21,534 bases of DNA from UBA8337 sp965662725. Lineage in GTDB: Bacteria > Pseudomonadota > Alphaproteobacteria > RS24. The notes under the pieces are model-generated. The model was not told where the DNA came from, searched no databases, and worked only from the letters and a program-made list of their open reading frames with translations. The stretch spans positions 1-21,534 of the forward strand of contig CBFIIT010000031.1 in assembly GCA_965662725.1 (NCBI GenBank), given 5' to 3'. This document shows, in pieces, positions 14,446-21,534 of the stretch (its first letter is position 1; every line of letters starts with the position of its first letter). Position numbers and translations under genes: made by a program.

Positions 14446-15542
14446 TGGGCGAAGATTTTCTGACTTTATTGGCTGAGGTTTGGGCGACCAGCACGTTCGG
14501 TGTCAGCTTGGCGCAAATTTTGACCGCGTTGGCTGTGTTTTTGGCATTTGCCATATTGCGCGGCTTATTTGCGCGTTTTGTGTTGGGTGGTTTGGAACGT
14601 TTGACCAAGCGCACGCAAACCGAAATTGACGATATGCTGCGCGAAGTGCTGGAGCGGCCGGTTAAATTCTTCTTTCTCATTCTCGGCGCGTTTTTTGCGC
14701 TGGAGGTTTTGCCGCTTAATGGTTTACCGCAAGAGCTGGCTGACAAGGTTATGCGCTCGCTGATTGCGGTCGGCATTTTTTGGTCGTTTTATGCAGCAAG
14801 CACTCCGGCTGCCATGGCGCTGCGACGGATTGAGGATATTCTTTCGCCGGAAATTGTCGGCTGGCTGATGACGCTGTTGCGCTGGGGCATTGTGCTGACC
14901 GGCGTCGCGACCATTCTGCAAATTTGGGGTATTCAAATTGGCCCGATTATTGCCGGCTTCGGTCTGTTCGGCGTGGCGGTCGCCTTGGGGGCGCAAGACC
15001 TGTTCAAAAATCTTTTAGGCGGTGTGTCTATTCTTATTGAACGGCGTTTTAAGCTGGGTGATTGGATTGAGGTTGAAGGCGTGGTTGAGGGCAATATTGA
15101 GCAAATCGGTTTTCGCTCAACCCGTGTGCGCCGCTTTGACCAAGTGCCGGTCGTGGTGCCGAATAATATGTTCTCCGACCATGCGCTGGTCAATTATTCC
15201 AATATGACGCGGCGGCGCATTAAATGGATTATCGGGTTGGAATATCGCACCAGTTCGGCGCAGCTGAAAACCATTCGCGCGGGGATTTTGAACTGGCTGG
15301 ATACCGATCCGCGCTTTGTCACTGAAATTCATGAAGTGCCGAATATTGTTCATATTGATGGCTTTAATGACAGCTCTATCGACATGCTGATTTACTGCTT
15401 TACCGAGACTACCAAATGGTATGACTGGCTGTCGGCGAAAGAAGATTTGGCCTTGGCGATTAAGCAGATTGTCGAAGAGGCCGGTGCCGGCTTCGCCTTC
15501 CCCAGCCGCTCAATTTATATTGAGCAGGGCGGTGTTGAATAA
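14445..15542 (+). CDS. MscS-family mechanosensitive ion channel
   Basis: A 365-residue inner-membrane channel. Hydrophobic helices occupy about residues 14-35, 60-82, 96-120 and 140-165. The pore-lining TM3 and its continuation read IAGFGLFGVAVALGAQDLFKNLLGGVSILIERRFKLGDWI, the MscS signature. The beta domain then follows with GFRSTRVRRFDQVPVVVPNNMFSDHALVNYS. It should open under membrane tension and release solutes on hypo-osmotic shock. I place the start at the ATG overlapping the DUF1491 stop (TGATG); a GTG nine bases earlier is also possible. The TAA is directly adjacent to the stop of the convergent DUF934 gene, with no base between. Confidence 0.92.
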   Translation: MGEDFLTLLAEVWATSTFGVSLAQILTALAVFLAFAILRGLFARFVLGGLERLTKRTQTEIDDMLREVLERPVKFFFLILGAFFALEVLPLNGLPQELADKVMRSLIAVGIFWSFYAASTPAAMALRRIEDILSPEIVGWLMTLLRWGIVLTGVATILQIWGIQIGPIIAGFGLFGVAVALGAQDLFKNLLGGVSILIERRFKLGDWIEVEGVVEGNIEQIGFRSTRVRRFDQVPVVVPNNMFSDHALVNYSNMTRRRIKWIIGLEYRTSSAQLKTIRAGILNWLDTDPRFVTEIHEVPNIVHIDGFNDSSIDMLIYCFTETTKWYDWLSAKEDLALAIKQIVEEAGAGFAFPSRSIYIEQGGVE

Positions 15543-16068
15543 TTACTTCGTGCGGCGCGCCCAAAGTGCGCCCTTGTTTTGGTCAGCCGCCGGTTGATAG
15601 GCGCCGGATAATTCGCCTAAGGCATTTTGAAAGGTTTCGAGGCTGATATCATTAGCCAGTTCGAAAGCGTTAATGCCGCAGCGGTTCATCATCGCCCATT
15701 GGTCGTAAAGCACATCGCCGGTGGCGCGTAATTGACCGGAAAAATTAAATTCTTCACGCAAGACGCGGGCGGCTGAATAGCCACGGCCATTGCGATAAGT
15801 CGGGAAATGAATTGCGACCAAATCCAGCATATCGACATAGGGGGCCAGCTCGCGCACATCTTCACCCAAATCGGTTTTGCCCAAACCGTCAGCGTTTAGG
15901 CGGACGCCAAGCGGGGCTTCGCGGTCGCGTAAACTATCGGCTTCGGCCTTTAAGCGGGCCAGTGAAATAATTGCCGGTGTGTCGTCCAAGGCCGCGTCAT
16001 CTTCCAAATAGTGCCAGCTTTCTTCCGCCGTCACGCCGTCAATGACTAGGTGATAATCGTTCATATTA

Positions 16069-16076
<8 letters not shown>
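15543..16076 (-). CDS. DUF934 protein associated with sulfite reductase
   Basis: A 177-residue protein of DUF934, which is nearly always encoded next to cysI and is presumed to assist sulfite reduction, though its biochemistry is not settled. The C-terminal half contains the typical LVAIHFPTYRNGRGYSAAR, LRATGDVLYDQWAMMNRCGINAFEL pattern. The start at 16076 is chosen because AAGGAG lies 7 nt upstream; it overlaps the cysI end by 8 nt. The frame continues to 16340 only as a shadow of cysI, and a second Met lies four codons downstream. It is the last gene of the DUF2849-cysI-DUF934 operon. Confidence 0.92.
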
Positions 16077-17721
<1,645 letters not shown>

Positions 17722-17723
17722 GA

Positions 17724-18044
17724 TTAGGCTCCCGCCTGTTTGCCAAGGTCAAGCCGCACTGTCGGTCCGGCGGCGCGAATGGTCTCGCGAACACTGGCCG
17801 GTTTATAAAAACTGCCATCCTCCAGCACTTCAAACAGATAAGGCTCCAACACACGCGCTTCAAAATCTTCCGGCATGGCGCGGCGCAAAAGCGCTTCGGC
17901 TGCTTCTGCTCCATCGGCAATATCAGCCTGTGTAAACACTTCCACCCAATTATTATCGGTCGATAAATACACCACTTCGCCATCACTTAACCGATTGGCG
18001 GTAACGGCTTGAAAGCGGGCCCCTTTTGCAGCGTGTTGCGCCAT
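17724..18044 (-). CDS. DUF2849 domain-containing protein
   Basis: A 106-residue cytoplasmic protein, first gene of the sulfite reduction operon. Conserved features are FQAVTANRLSDGEVVYL (11-27) and W33 in NNWVEVF, then a C-terminal PYLFEVLEDG and RETIRAAGPTVRLDLG. DUF2849 is regularly found before cysI in Alphaproteobacteria; a role in sulfite reductase maturation or electron delivery is a guess from context only. An AGGAG Shine-Dalgarno lies 6 nt before the ATG, and a good promoter is found 43-70 nt upstream. Confidence 0.88.
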   Translation of the reverse strand: MAQHAAKGARFQAVTANRLSDGEVVYLSTDNNWVEVFTQADIADGAEAAEALLRRAMPEDFEARVLEPYLFEVLEDGSFYKPASVRETIRAAGPTVRLDLGKQAGA

Positions 18045-18093
18045 TGTAACTCCTGAAAACGTCGCGCTTCATCCTGCGCTGAGATATGCGCCG

Positions 18094-18122
18094 AATATGG
18101 TCAATTTCAATTTACACGTCAA
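18094..18122 (-). promoter_or_regulatory. predicted promoter of the DUF2849-cysI-DUF934 operon
   Basis: On the minus strand TTGACG (18117-18122), a 17-nt spacer and CATATT (18094-18099) lie upstream of the DUF2849 ATG, predicting a leader of about 40 nt. GTAAATA repeats lie just upstream of the -35 box, a usual place for an activator of sulfur assimilation, but the regulator is not known. Confidence 0.5.
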
Positions 18123-18128
18123 TATGCT

Positions 18129-18197
18129 GGTAAATAAAAATAACTACATAATATTTTGTAAATAATATATTTCCCCGCATTTAGGGTTTTATTTACC
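18129..18197. repeat. 11-bp inverted repeat with repeated GTAAATA motifs
   Basis: GGTAAATAAAA (18129-18139) has an exact reverse complement TTTTATTTACC at 18187-18197. A third GTAAATA on the plus strand (18158-18164) lies between them. The segment is very AT-rich and lies upstream of the cys operon promoter and of the small plus-strand ORF. It may be a cluster of regulator sites or a loop-forming element. Confidence 0.55.
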
Positions 18198-18239
18198 CCT
18201 TGCAGTCGAAACTGGCGCATCGCCCAAAAGGAGTTGGTT

Positions 18240-18626
18240 ATGCGTTTATGGTTTTTGATATTGCTTTGTTTATTGTCATTTATTCCGGTGCCGATAGCAA
18301 TATGGCTGGGGGCGCTAGAAACGCCACCGGCGCATTGCGAAGATAATTTGTGCCATGTGCGGTTGCTCGATTGGTCAGCGTCGGAAGCTATCGTGCCAGT
18401 GCCGCAGCAATATCCATTCCAAGAAAGACAGGGTGTAAAACAAGGCAATGCCCAACGCGGACAGCAAGGCGAGGCTTGCAAACATGGTGGCTATTTCCAG
18501 CCGGTTTCCCGCCTCAATAATGCGCCAAGCAAGGCCGGTGCTGGCACCCGAACCGGCAACAAATTCGGCAACGACCGCGCCAATCAAAGCCAGCCCACCG
18601 GATATTTTAGCACCTGTCAGCATTGA
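18240..18626 (+). CDS. possible small membrane or exported protein, uncertain and perhaps truncated
   Basis: An ORF of 128 codons begins at an ATG with a perfect AAGGAG six bases upstream. Residues 1-24 are a hydrophobic signal or membrane segment (MRLWFLILLCLLSFIPVP), followed by HCEDNLCHV with two cysteines. Up to about codon 45 it looks like a real protein. From there to the stop it runs antisense through the 3' end of the ABC permease gene and turns into low-quality sequence rich in Gln, Gly and Asn. Either the first part belongs to a gene cut short by a rearrangement near 18372, or the whole ORF is chance. I do not recognise a family. Confidence 0.35.
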   Translation: MRLWFLILLCLLSFIPVPIAIWLGALETPPAHCEDNLCHVRLLDWSASEAIVPVPQQYPFQERQGVKQGNAQRGQQGEACKHGGYFQPVSRLNNAPSKAGAGTRTGNKFGNDRANQSQPTGYFSTCQH

Positions 18627-19139
18627 CGGCAGCGCCGCCGGCAGTTCCAAATAATAAAGCCGCTGCCACCAGCGCGCTCCGGATAGGCTCATCATATCAT
18701 GTAATTGCGGATTGACTGCGCGAAGCCCCTGCACCGTATTGGTCAGCATTGGGAAGAAAGCGACAATCCATGCAATCAGAACCAAGGCACGGTCGACATT
18801 ATCAAATCCGACCCAGATTAAAATTAAAGGCGCAATAGCGACCACCGGCGTCACCTGCAAAGTGACGACATAGGGATATAAAGCCAATTCAATCAGCCGC
18901 GCGCGGGTGAAGATAATCGCCAAGGCAATGGCCGAGATAATCGCCCAGAAAAATGCCAAAGCGGTGATTTTCAGCGTCACATAAAGCGAGCTCATCAGCG
19001 TGGCGAAATTGTCAACCAAAGCGGCGCCAATGATGGAAGGGGCGGGCAATATAAACACCGGAACCGAGGCGATGCTGACCCATGCTTCCCAGATAAGCAG
19101 CAACACAATACCGACAGTGAGGGGAACAATATAGCGCAT
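18375..19139 (-). CDS. ABC transporter permease (SsuC/ThiX-type)
   Basis: A 254-residue inner-membrane subunit with about six helices. The EAA loop that docks on the ATPase reads QGLRAVNPQLHDMMSLSGARWWQRLYYLELPAALPSML, as in the nitrate/taurine/thiamine-precursor importer permeases. The C-terminus ending LLRHWHDSFRR is normal for the family. I chose the ATG at 19139, which overlaps the ATPase stop as TGATG; the frame is open to 19187 but only as a shadow of the ATPase gene. It works with the two upstream products as an uptake system. Substrate: see the binding protein. Confidence 0.92.
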   Translation of the reverse strand: MRYIVPLTVGIVLLLIWEAWVSIASVPVFILPAPSIIGAALVDNFATLMSSLYVTLKITALAFFWAIISAIALAIIFTRARLIELALYPYVVTLQVTPVVAIAPLILIWVGFDNVDRALVLIAWIVAFFPMLTNTVQGLRAVNPQLHDMMSLSGARWWQRLYYLELPAALPSMLTGAKISGGLALIGAVVAEFVAGSGASTGLAWRIIEAGNRLEIATMFASLALLSALGIALFYTLSFLEWILLRHWHDSFRR

Positions 19140-19870
19140 CAGATGATTGCTTTCTGATGGCCAAGGGCGCTGCTGAGCGCGGCGCAAGCGGCGTGATAGG
19201 ACGGCATGGTTCGGAAATTATCGCCGCGCGCCGTGCCGTCAATTTCGATTGCCTCATTGAGGCGACCTTGTTGCATTACCAATCCGCGCTCAGCCAGATA
19301 AGCCGCTTCGGTCACGCTATGGGTAACAAATATGATGGTGCATTTTTGCTGTTGCCAAATGGCACGCAAATCATCATCCAGGCGAAATCGCGTCAGCTCA
19401 TCTAAGGCGGCAAACGGCTCATCCATAAGCAAAAGCGGCGGCCGCTTGGCCAAGGCGCGGGCCAATGAAACGCGCATTTTCATGCCACCTGATAATTGCC
19501 GCGGCAACGCATCGGCAAACTCTTCCAGCCCGACCAATTGCAATGCCTCGGCACAGCGCGTATCGATTTCGTCTCGCGCCAACCCGGCGATTTTAAGCGG
19601 CAGTGATATATTGTCGGCGACATTGCGCCAATCGAGCAAGGTCGGTTCCTGAAAGACATAGCCGATATCGCTTTGCGCCATTGTTTCAACGCTGCCTGAT
19701 GTGGCGGTTTCCAGTCCGGCCAGTAAGCGCAATAGGCTGGATTTGCCGCAGCCCGATGGGCCGACCAAGGCGGTGAAACTGCCGCTTTCGAAATTGACTG
19801 AAATATCATGCAGGGCGGTAAAGCCGTTATCATAGGTCAGCGATGCGGCGTCGAGACGAATGGCGCTCAT
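19139..19870 (-). CDS. ABC transporter ATP-binding protein
   Basis: A 243-residue importer ATPase. The Walker A motif is GPSGCGKSS (37-45, K43), the Q-loop is Q74 in FQEPTLLDW, the ABC signature is LSGGM (126-130), and Walker B is LLLMDE (146-151) followed by the D-loop AALD. The switch histidine is in FVTHS. It hydrolyses ATP on the cytoplasmic face to drive uptake through the permease. Both ends overlap neighbours: its ATG shares ATGA with the binding-protein stop, and its stop shares TGATG with the permease start. Confidence 0.95.
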   Translation of the reverse strand: MSAIRLDAASLTYDNGFTALHDISVNFESGSFTALVGPSGCGKSSLLRLLAGLETATSGSVETMAQSDIGYVFQEPTLLDWRNVADNISLPLKIAGLARDEIDTRCAEALQLVGLEEFADALPRQLSGGMKMRVSLARALAKRPPLLLMDEPFAALDELTRFRLDDDLRAIWQQQKCTIIFVTHSVTEAAYLAERGLVMQQGRLNEAIEIDGTARGDNFRTMPSYHAACAALSSALGHQKAII

Positions 19871-20853
19871 TCAGCACCGCCATCGGTTTTAATGAATTTC
19901 GTGGTGAAGGCGTCGCGCCAATTAAGCGTCGCCGGATAAACCCCATTGGTTGACATGGTTTCGAAAAACGCCTGCCAGCGTTCGCTGCGCATATCGCCGA
20001 GACCGTCACCATCGCTATTATTGCTGATGACCATACCGCGCCGCCGAATTTGCTCAATTGCTTGTTCGATAATATCCGGCGTCATATCGGGATTGGCGGC
20101 GAGAATAAGCTGATTGCCGGGGCTCGGATCTCCGTAAATGTAACTGCGCCAGCCTTCGATTGAGGCATTGACGAAAGCTTGCACCAGCGCCGGTTCATTC
20201 TCGATGAGATTATTCTGCGCCAGCACCATGGCGGCATAGCTGGGATAGCCGTAATCGGACAGCAGAAACACTTGCGGCTCAAAACCGCCACGGGTGGATA
20301 TCGTATAGGGCTCGGATGTTACATAACCTTGTTGAATGGCTTGTCGGTTGACCAGAAACGGCGCCAAATTAAATGTGTATTTTCGTATCTGCCGGTCGCT
20401 GAAATCATATTTGGCGCGTAACCAAACCCAAAATGCATTGACCGACGCATCGGCAATCATCACCGGCTTGTCTTTAATATCAGCAAGATTTTTAACATCG
20501 TCACGCGGATGGGTAATCAGCACTTGCGGGTCTTTTTGAAAAGCCGCCATGACCGCTTTTGCAGGCACACCGGCGCGCACCATATTCAGCGGGATAAAAC
20601 TGTTCGATCCCATGCCGAATTCAATCGCACCGGCGCCCAAAAGTTGCGGGATGTTAACCCCCGGGCCGCCACCGCGAATGGTCACATCCAATCCGGCTTT
20701 TTCATATAGCCCCAAGGCTTTGGCTTGATAGAACCCGCCTTGTTCAGCTTGCGCTTTCCAATCGGTCGCAAACGTCACCGGCTCCAAAGCCCATGCCGAT
20801 AAGGGAAGCAAAAACCAAGCAATCAACTGCCGATATAATGTGGCGAAACGCAT
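19867..20853 (-). CDS. ABC transporter substrate-binding protein (NMT1/THI5-like)
   Basis: A 328-residue periplasmic binding protein. Residues 1-22 form a signal peptide ending ...LLPLSAWA. The mature start PVTFATDWKAQAEQGGFYQAKALGLYEKAGLDV and GAGAIEFGMGSNSF are typical of the THI5/NMT1-like group, which includes binders of thiamine pyrimidine precursors, riboflavin and sulfonates. I cannot choose among these. The neighbouring cys operon would fit a sulfonate, but the WK-x2-AE-x-GGFYQA start resembles pyrimidine-type binders more; both are inference. The start at 20853 has AAGGA upstream; the frame is open to 21051 but without a better start. No TPP or FMN riboswitch is visible in the short leader. 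Confidence 0.9.
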   Translation of the reverse strand: MRFATLYRQLIAWFLLPLSAWALEPVTFATDWKAQAEQGGFYQAKALGLYEKAGLDVTIRGGGPGVNIPQLLGAGAIEFGMGSNSFIPLNMVRAGVPAKAVMAAFQKDPQVLITHPRDDVKNLADIKDKPVMIADASVNAFWVWLRAKYDFSDRQIRKYTFNLAPFLVNRQAIQQGYVTSEPYTISTRGGFEPQVFLLSDYGYPSYAAMVLAQNNLIENEPALVQAFVNASIEGWRSYIYGDPSPGNQLILAANPDMTPDIIEQAIEQIRRRGMVISNNSDGDGLGDMRSERWQAFFETMSTNGVYPATLNWRDAFTTKFIKTDGGAE

Positions 20854-20904
20854 TCTGTATATTCCTTCTCCCGAATATGACAAACTGGCAGACGGGCCGA
20901 AACG

Positions 20905-20928
20905 CGTCAATGCGCATGCTGCGCGACG
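20905..20928. promoter_or_regulatory. imperfect hairpin/operator between the divergent ABC and ycgN genes
   Basis: CGTC-AAT-GCGCA-TGC-TGCGC-GACG: the GCGCA/TGCGC arms (20912-20916, 20920-20924) pair around TGC, and CGTC/GACG extend the stem with a 3-nt bulge. It lies in the 97-nt region between two divergent starts. It could be a protein-binding site or a leader hairpin; function unknown. Confidence 0.3.
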
Positions 20929-20950
20929 GCGAGCCTTTGTGGAGTGATTT

Positions 20951-21403
20951 ATGGCCGAGGCGCGGTTCTGGCAAACCAAAAAATTGGCTGAAATGAATGA
21001 AGCCGAATGGGAAGCATTGTGTGATGGCTGCGGCAAATGTTGCCTGGTCAAATTGCAAGATGAGGATAGCGGCGAGATTGCCTATACCGATCTGGCCTGC
21101 CAATTGCTCGATATGGAGAGTTGTCGTTGTATGCATTATCAGCGGCGCTTGGAGCTGGTGCCCGATTGCGTGAAGTTGACCAAAGAGAACCTGTCACAAA
21201 TTGACTTCATGCCGCCGAGTTGTGCCTATCGGTTACTGAATGAGGGCAAGTCTTTGCCTGATTGGCATCCGCTCGTTAGCGGCGAAAGCGATAGCACACT
21301 CAAGGCCGGAAAATCGGTTCACGGGCGCGTGACACCGGAAACTTTGGCCGGACCGACGCTGGAAAACCACATTATTGACTGGCCCTTGGATGAAGAAAAA
21401 TAG
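20951..21403 (+). CDS. YcgN family cysteine-cluster protein
   Basis: A 150-residue protein of the YcgN (UPF0260) / YkgJ-like cysteine-cluster group. The metal-binding motif C24-x2-C27-x2-C30-C31 is in CDGCGKCC, and further conserved cysteines are C50, C58, C60, C73 and C91 (LACQLLD, SCRCMHYQRR, VPDCV, PPSCAYR). The family is thought to bind zinc or an iron-sulfur cluster; no defined function is known. It is soluble. GGAG lies 7-10 nt before the ATG. It diverges from the ABC transporter operon. Confidence 0.93.
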   Translation: MAEARFWQTKKLAEMNEAEWEALCDGCGKCCLVKLQDEDSGEIAYTDLACQLLDMESCRCMHYQRRLELVPDCVKLTKENLSQIDFMPPSCAYRLLNEGKSLPDWHPLVSGESDSTLKAGKSVHGRVTPETLAGPTLENHIIDWPLDEEK

Positions 21404-21500
21404 CCCAAAGCAGTCTCGTGCAAATGGCTGAATCGCTTGCTCTTTTTCAGATAAATACACGCATAAGTTGAGTAAGCCATTGAAAAATAACAAAAAATTA
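21404..21500. other. intergenic region after ycgN, no gene seen
   Basis: An AT-rich stretch with no convincing ORF on either strand. AATGGCT (21423-21429) and AGCCATT (21475-21481) form a 7-bp inverted repeat with a 45-nt gap. A T5 run at 21443-21447 lacks a good preceding stem, so I do not call a terminator. Confidence 0.4.
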
Positions 21501-21528
21501 TTGACAAGCGTGACGCTTGACTGATAGG
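21501..21528 (+). promoter_or_regulatory. promoter with palindromic operator for a gene beyond the right edge
   Basis: TTGACA (21501-21506) is a consensus -35 box. A 16-nt spacer leads to GATAGG (21523-21528), a weak -10. Within the spacer CAAGCGT-G-ACGCTTG (21505-21519) is a perfect palindrome around one central base. TTGAC is repeated directly at 21501 and 21517. This arrangement suggests a repressed promoter. The downstream gene is not in the window. Confidence 0.5.
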
Positions 21529-21534
21529 CTTCAG

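Noticed and set aside
14724..14996. Minus-strand ORF with many Gln/Asn/Arg within the MscS gene
   Set aside because: Low-quality antisense composition inside a well-supported membrane channel gene.
20854..20950. Possible TPP, FMN or other riboswitch before the binding-protein gene
   Set aside because: The leader is under 100 nt, is shared with a divergent gene, and contains none of the conserved riboswitch core sequences I can recognise.

Overview
The window looks like a chromosomal segment of an alphaproteobacterium with intermediate GC content. Evidence for this is the set of lineage-typical small families (DUF1491, DUF2849 next to cysI and DUF934, a stand-alone DnaA domain IV protein next to DUF6456, and SufE). 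There is also a 5' fragment of a tRNA-Pro and a complete tRNA-Gln(TTG). I cannot fix the genus. I see no transposase, integrase, phage gene or CRISPR array, so this is mostly housekeeping and metabolic DNA with compact spacing.

Layout from left to right. A tRNA-Pro runs off the left edge on the minus strand. A membrane-anchored strictosidine-synthase/SMP-30-like beta-propeller follows on the plus strand, then tRNA-Gln. Positions 1338-9385 hold eight minus-strand genes packed head to tail and read from 9385 downwards: acyl-CoA synthetase, MaoC hydratase, MsrB, oligopeptidase B, a family VIII-type serine hydrolase, nitronate monooxygenase-like flavoprotein, CDP-alcohol phosphatidyltransferase and gamma carbonic anhydrase. 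Most are 0-30 nt apart and some overlap, so several are probably co-transcribed. Diverging from the acyl-CoA synthetase is a crotonase-family gene whose active site looks like an enoyl-CoA isomerase rather than a hydratase. With the synthetase and MaoC it suggests a small fatty acyl-CoA module.

Next come an MFS exporter and a MarR-like regulator in the same orientation, with an 18-bp perfect palindrome inside the predicted MFS promoter. Diverging from the regulator are the DnaA-domain-IV protein and DUF6456, whose reading frames overlap. The convergent sufE follows, and a 48-bp copy of its 3' end lies at the end of the DUF6456 gene. DUF1491 and an MscS channel run on the plus strand and end directly against a minus-strand sulfite reduction operon (DUF2849, cysI, DUF934).

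The right part holds an intergenic region with repeated GTAAATA motifs and a possible small membrane-protein ORF. A three-gene ABC uptake operon (THI5/NMT1-like binding protein, ATPase, permease) with overlapping frames follows, then a YcgN-type cysteine-cluster protein. The window ends inside a strong-looking promoter with a palindromic operator for a gene outside it. I found no clearly new multi-gene system. The most interesting leads are the DnaA-like/DUF6456 pair, the sufE-tail duplication, the MFS operator palindrome and the atypical crotonase active site.
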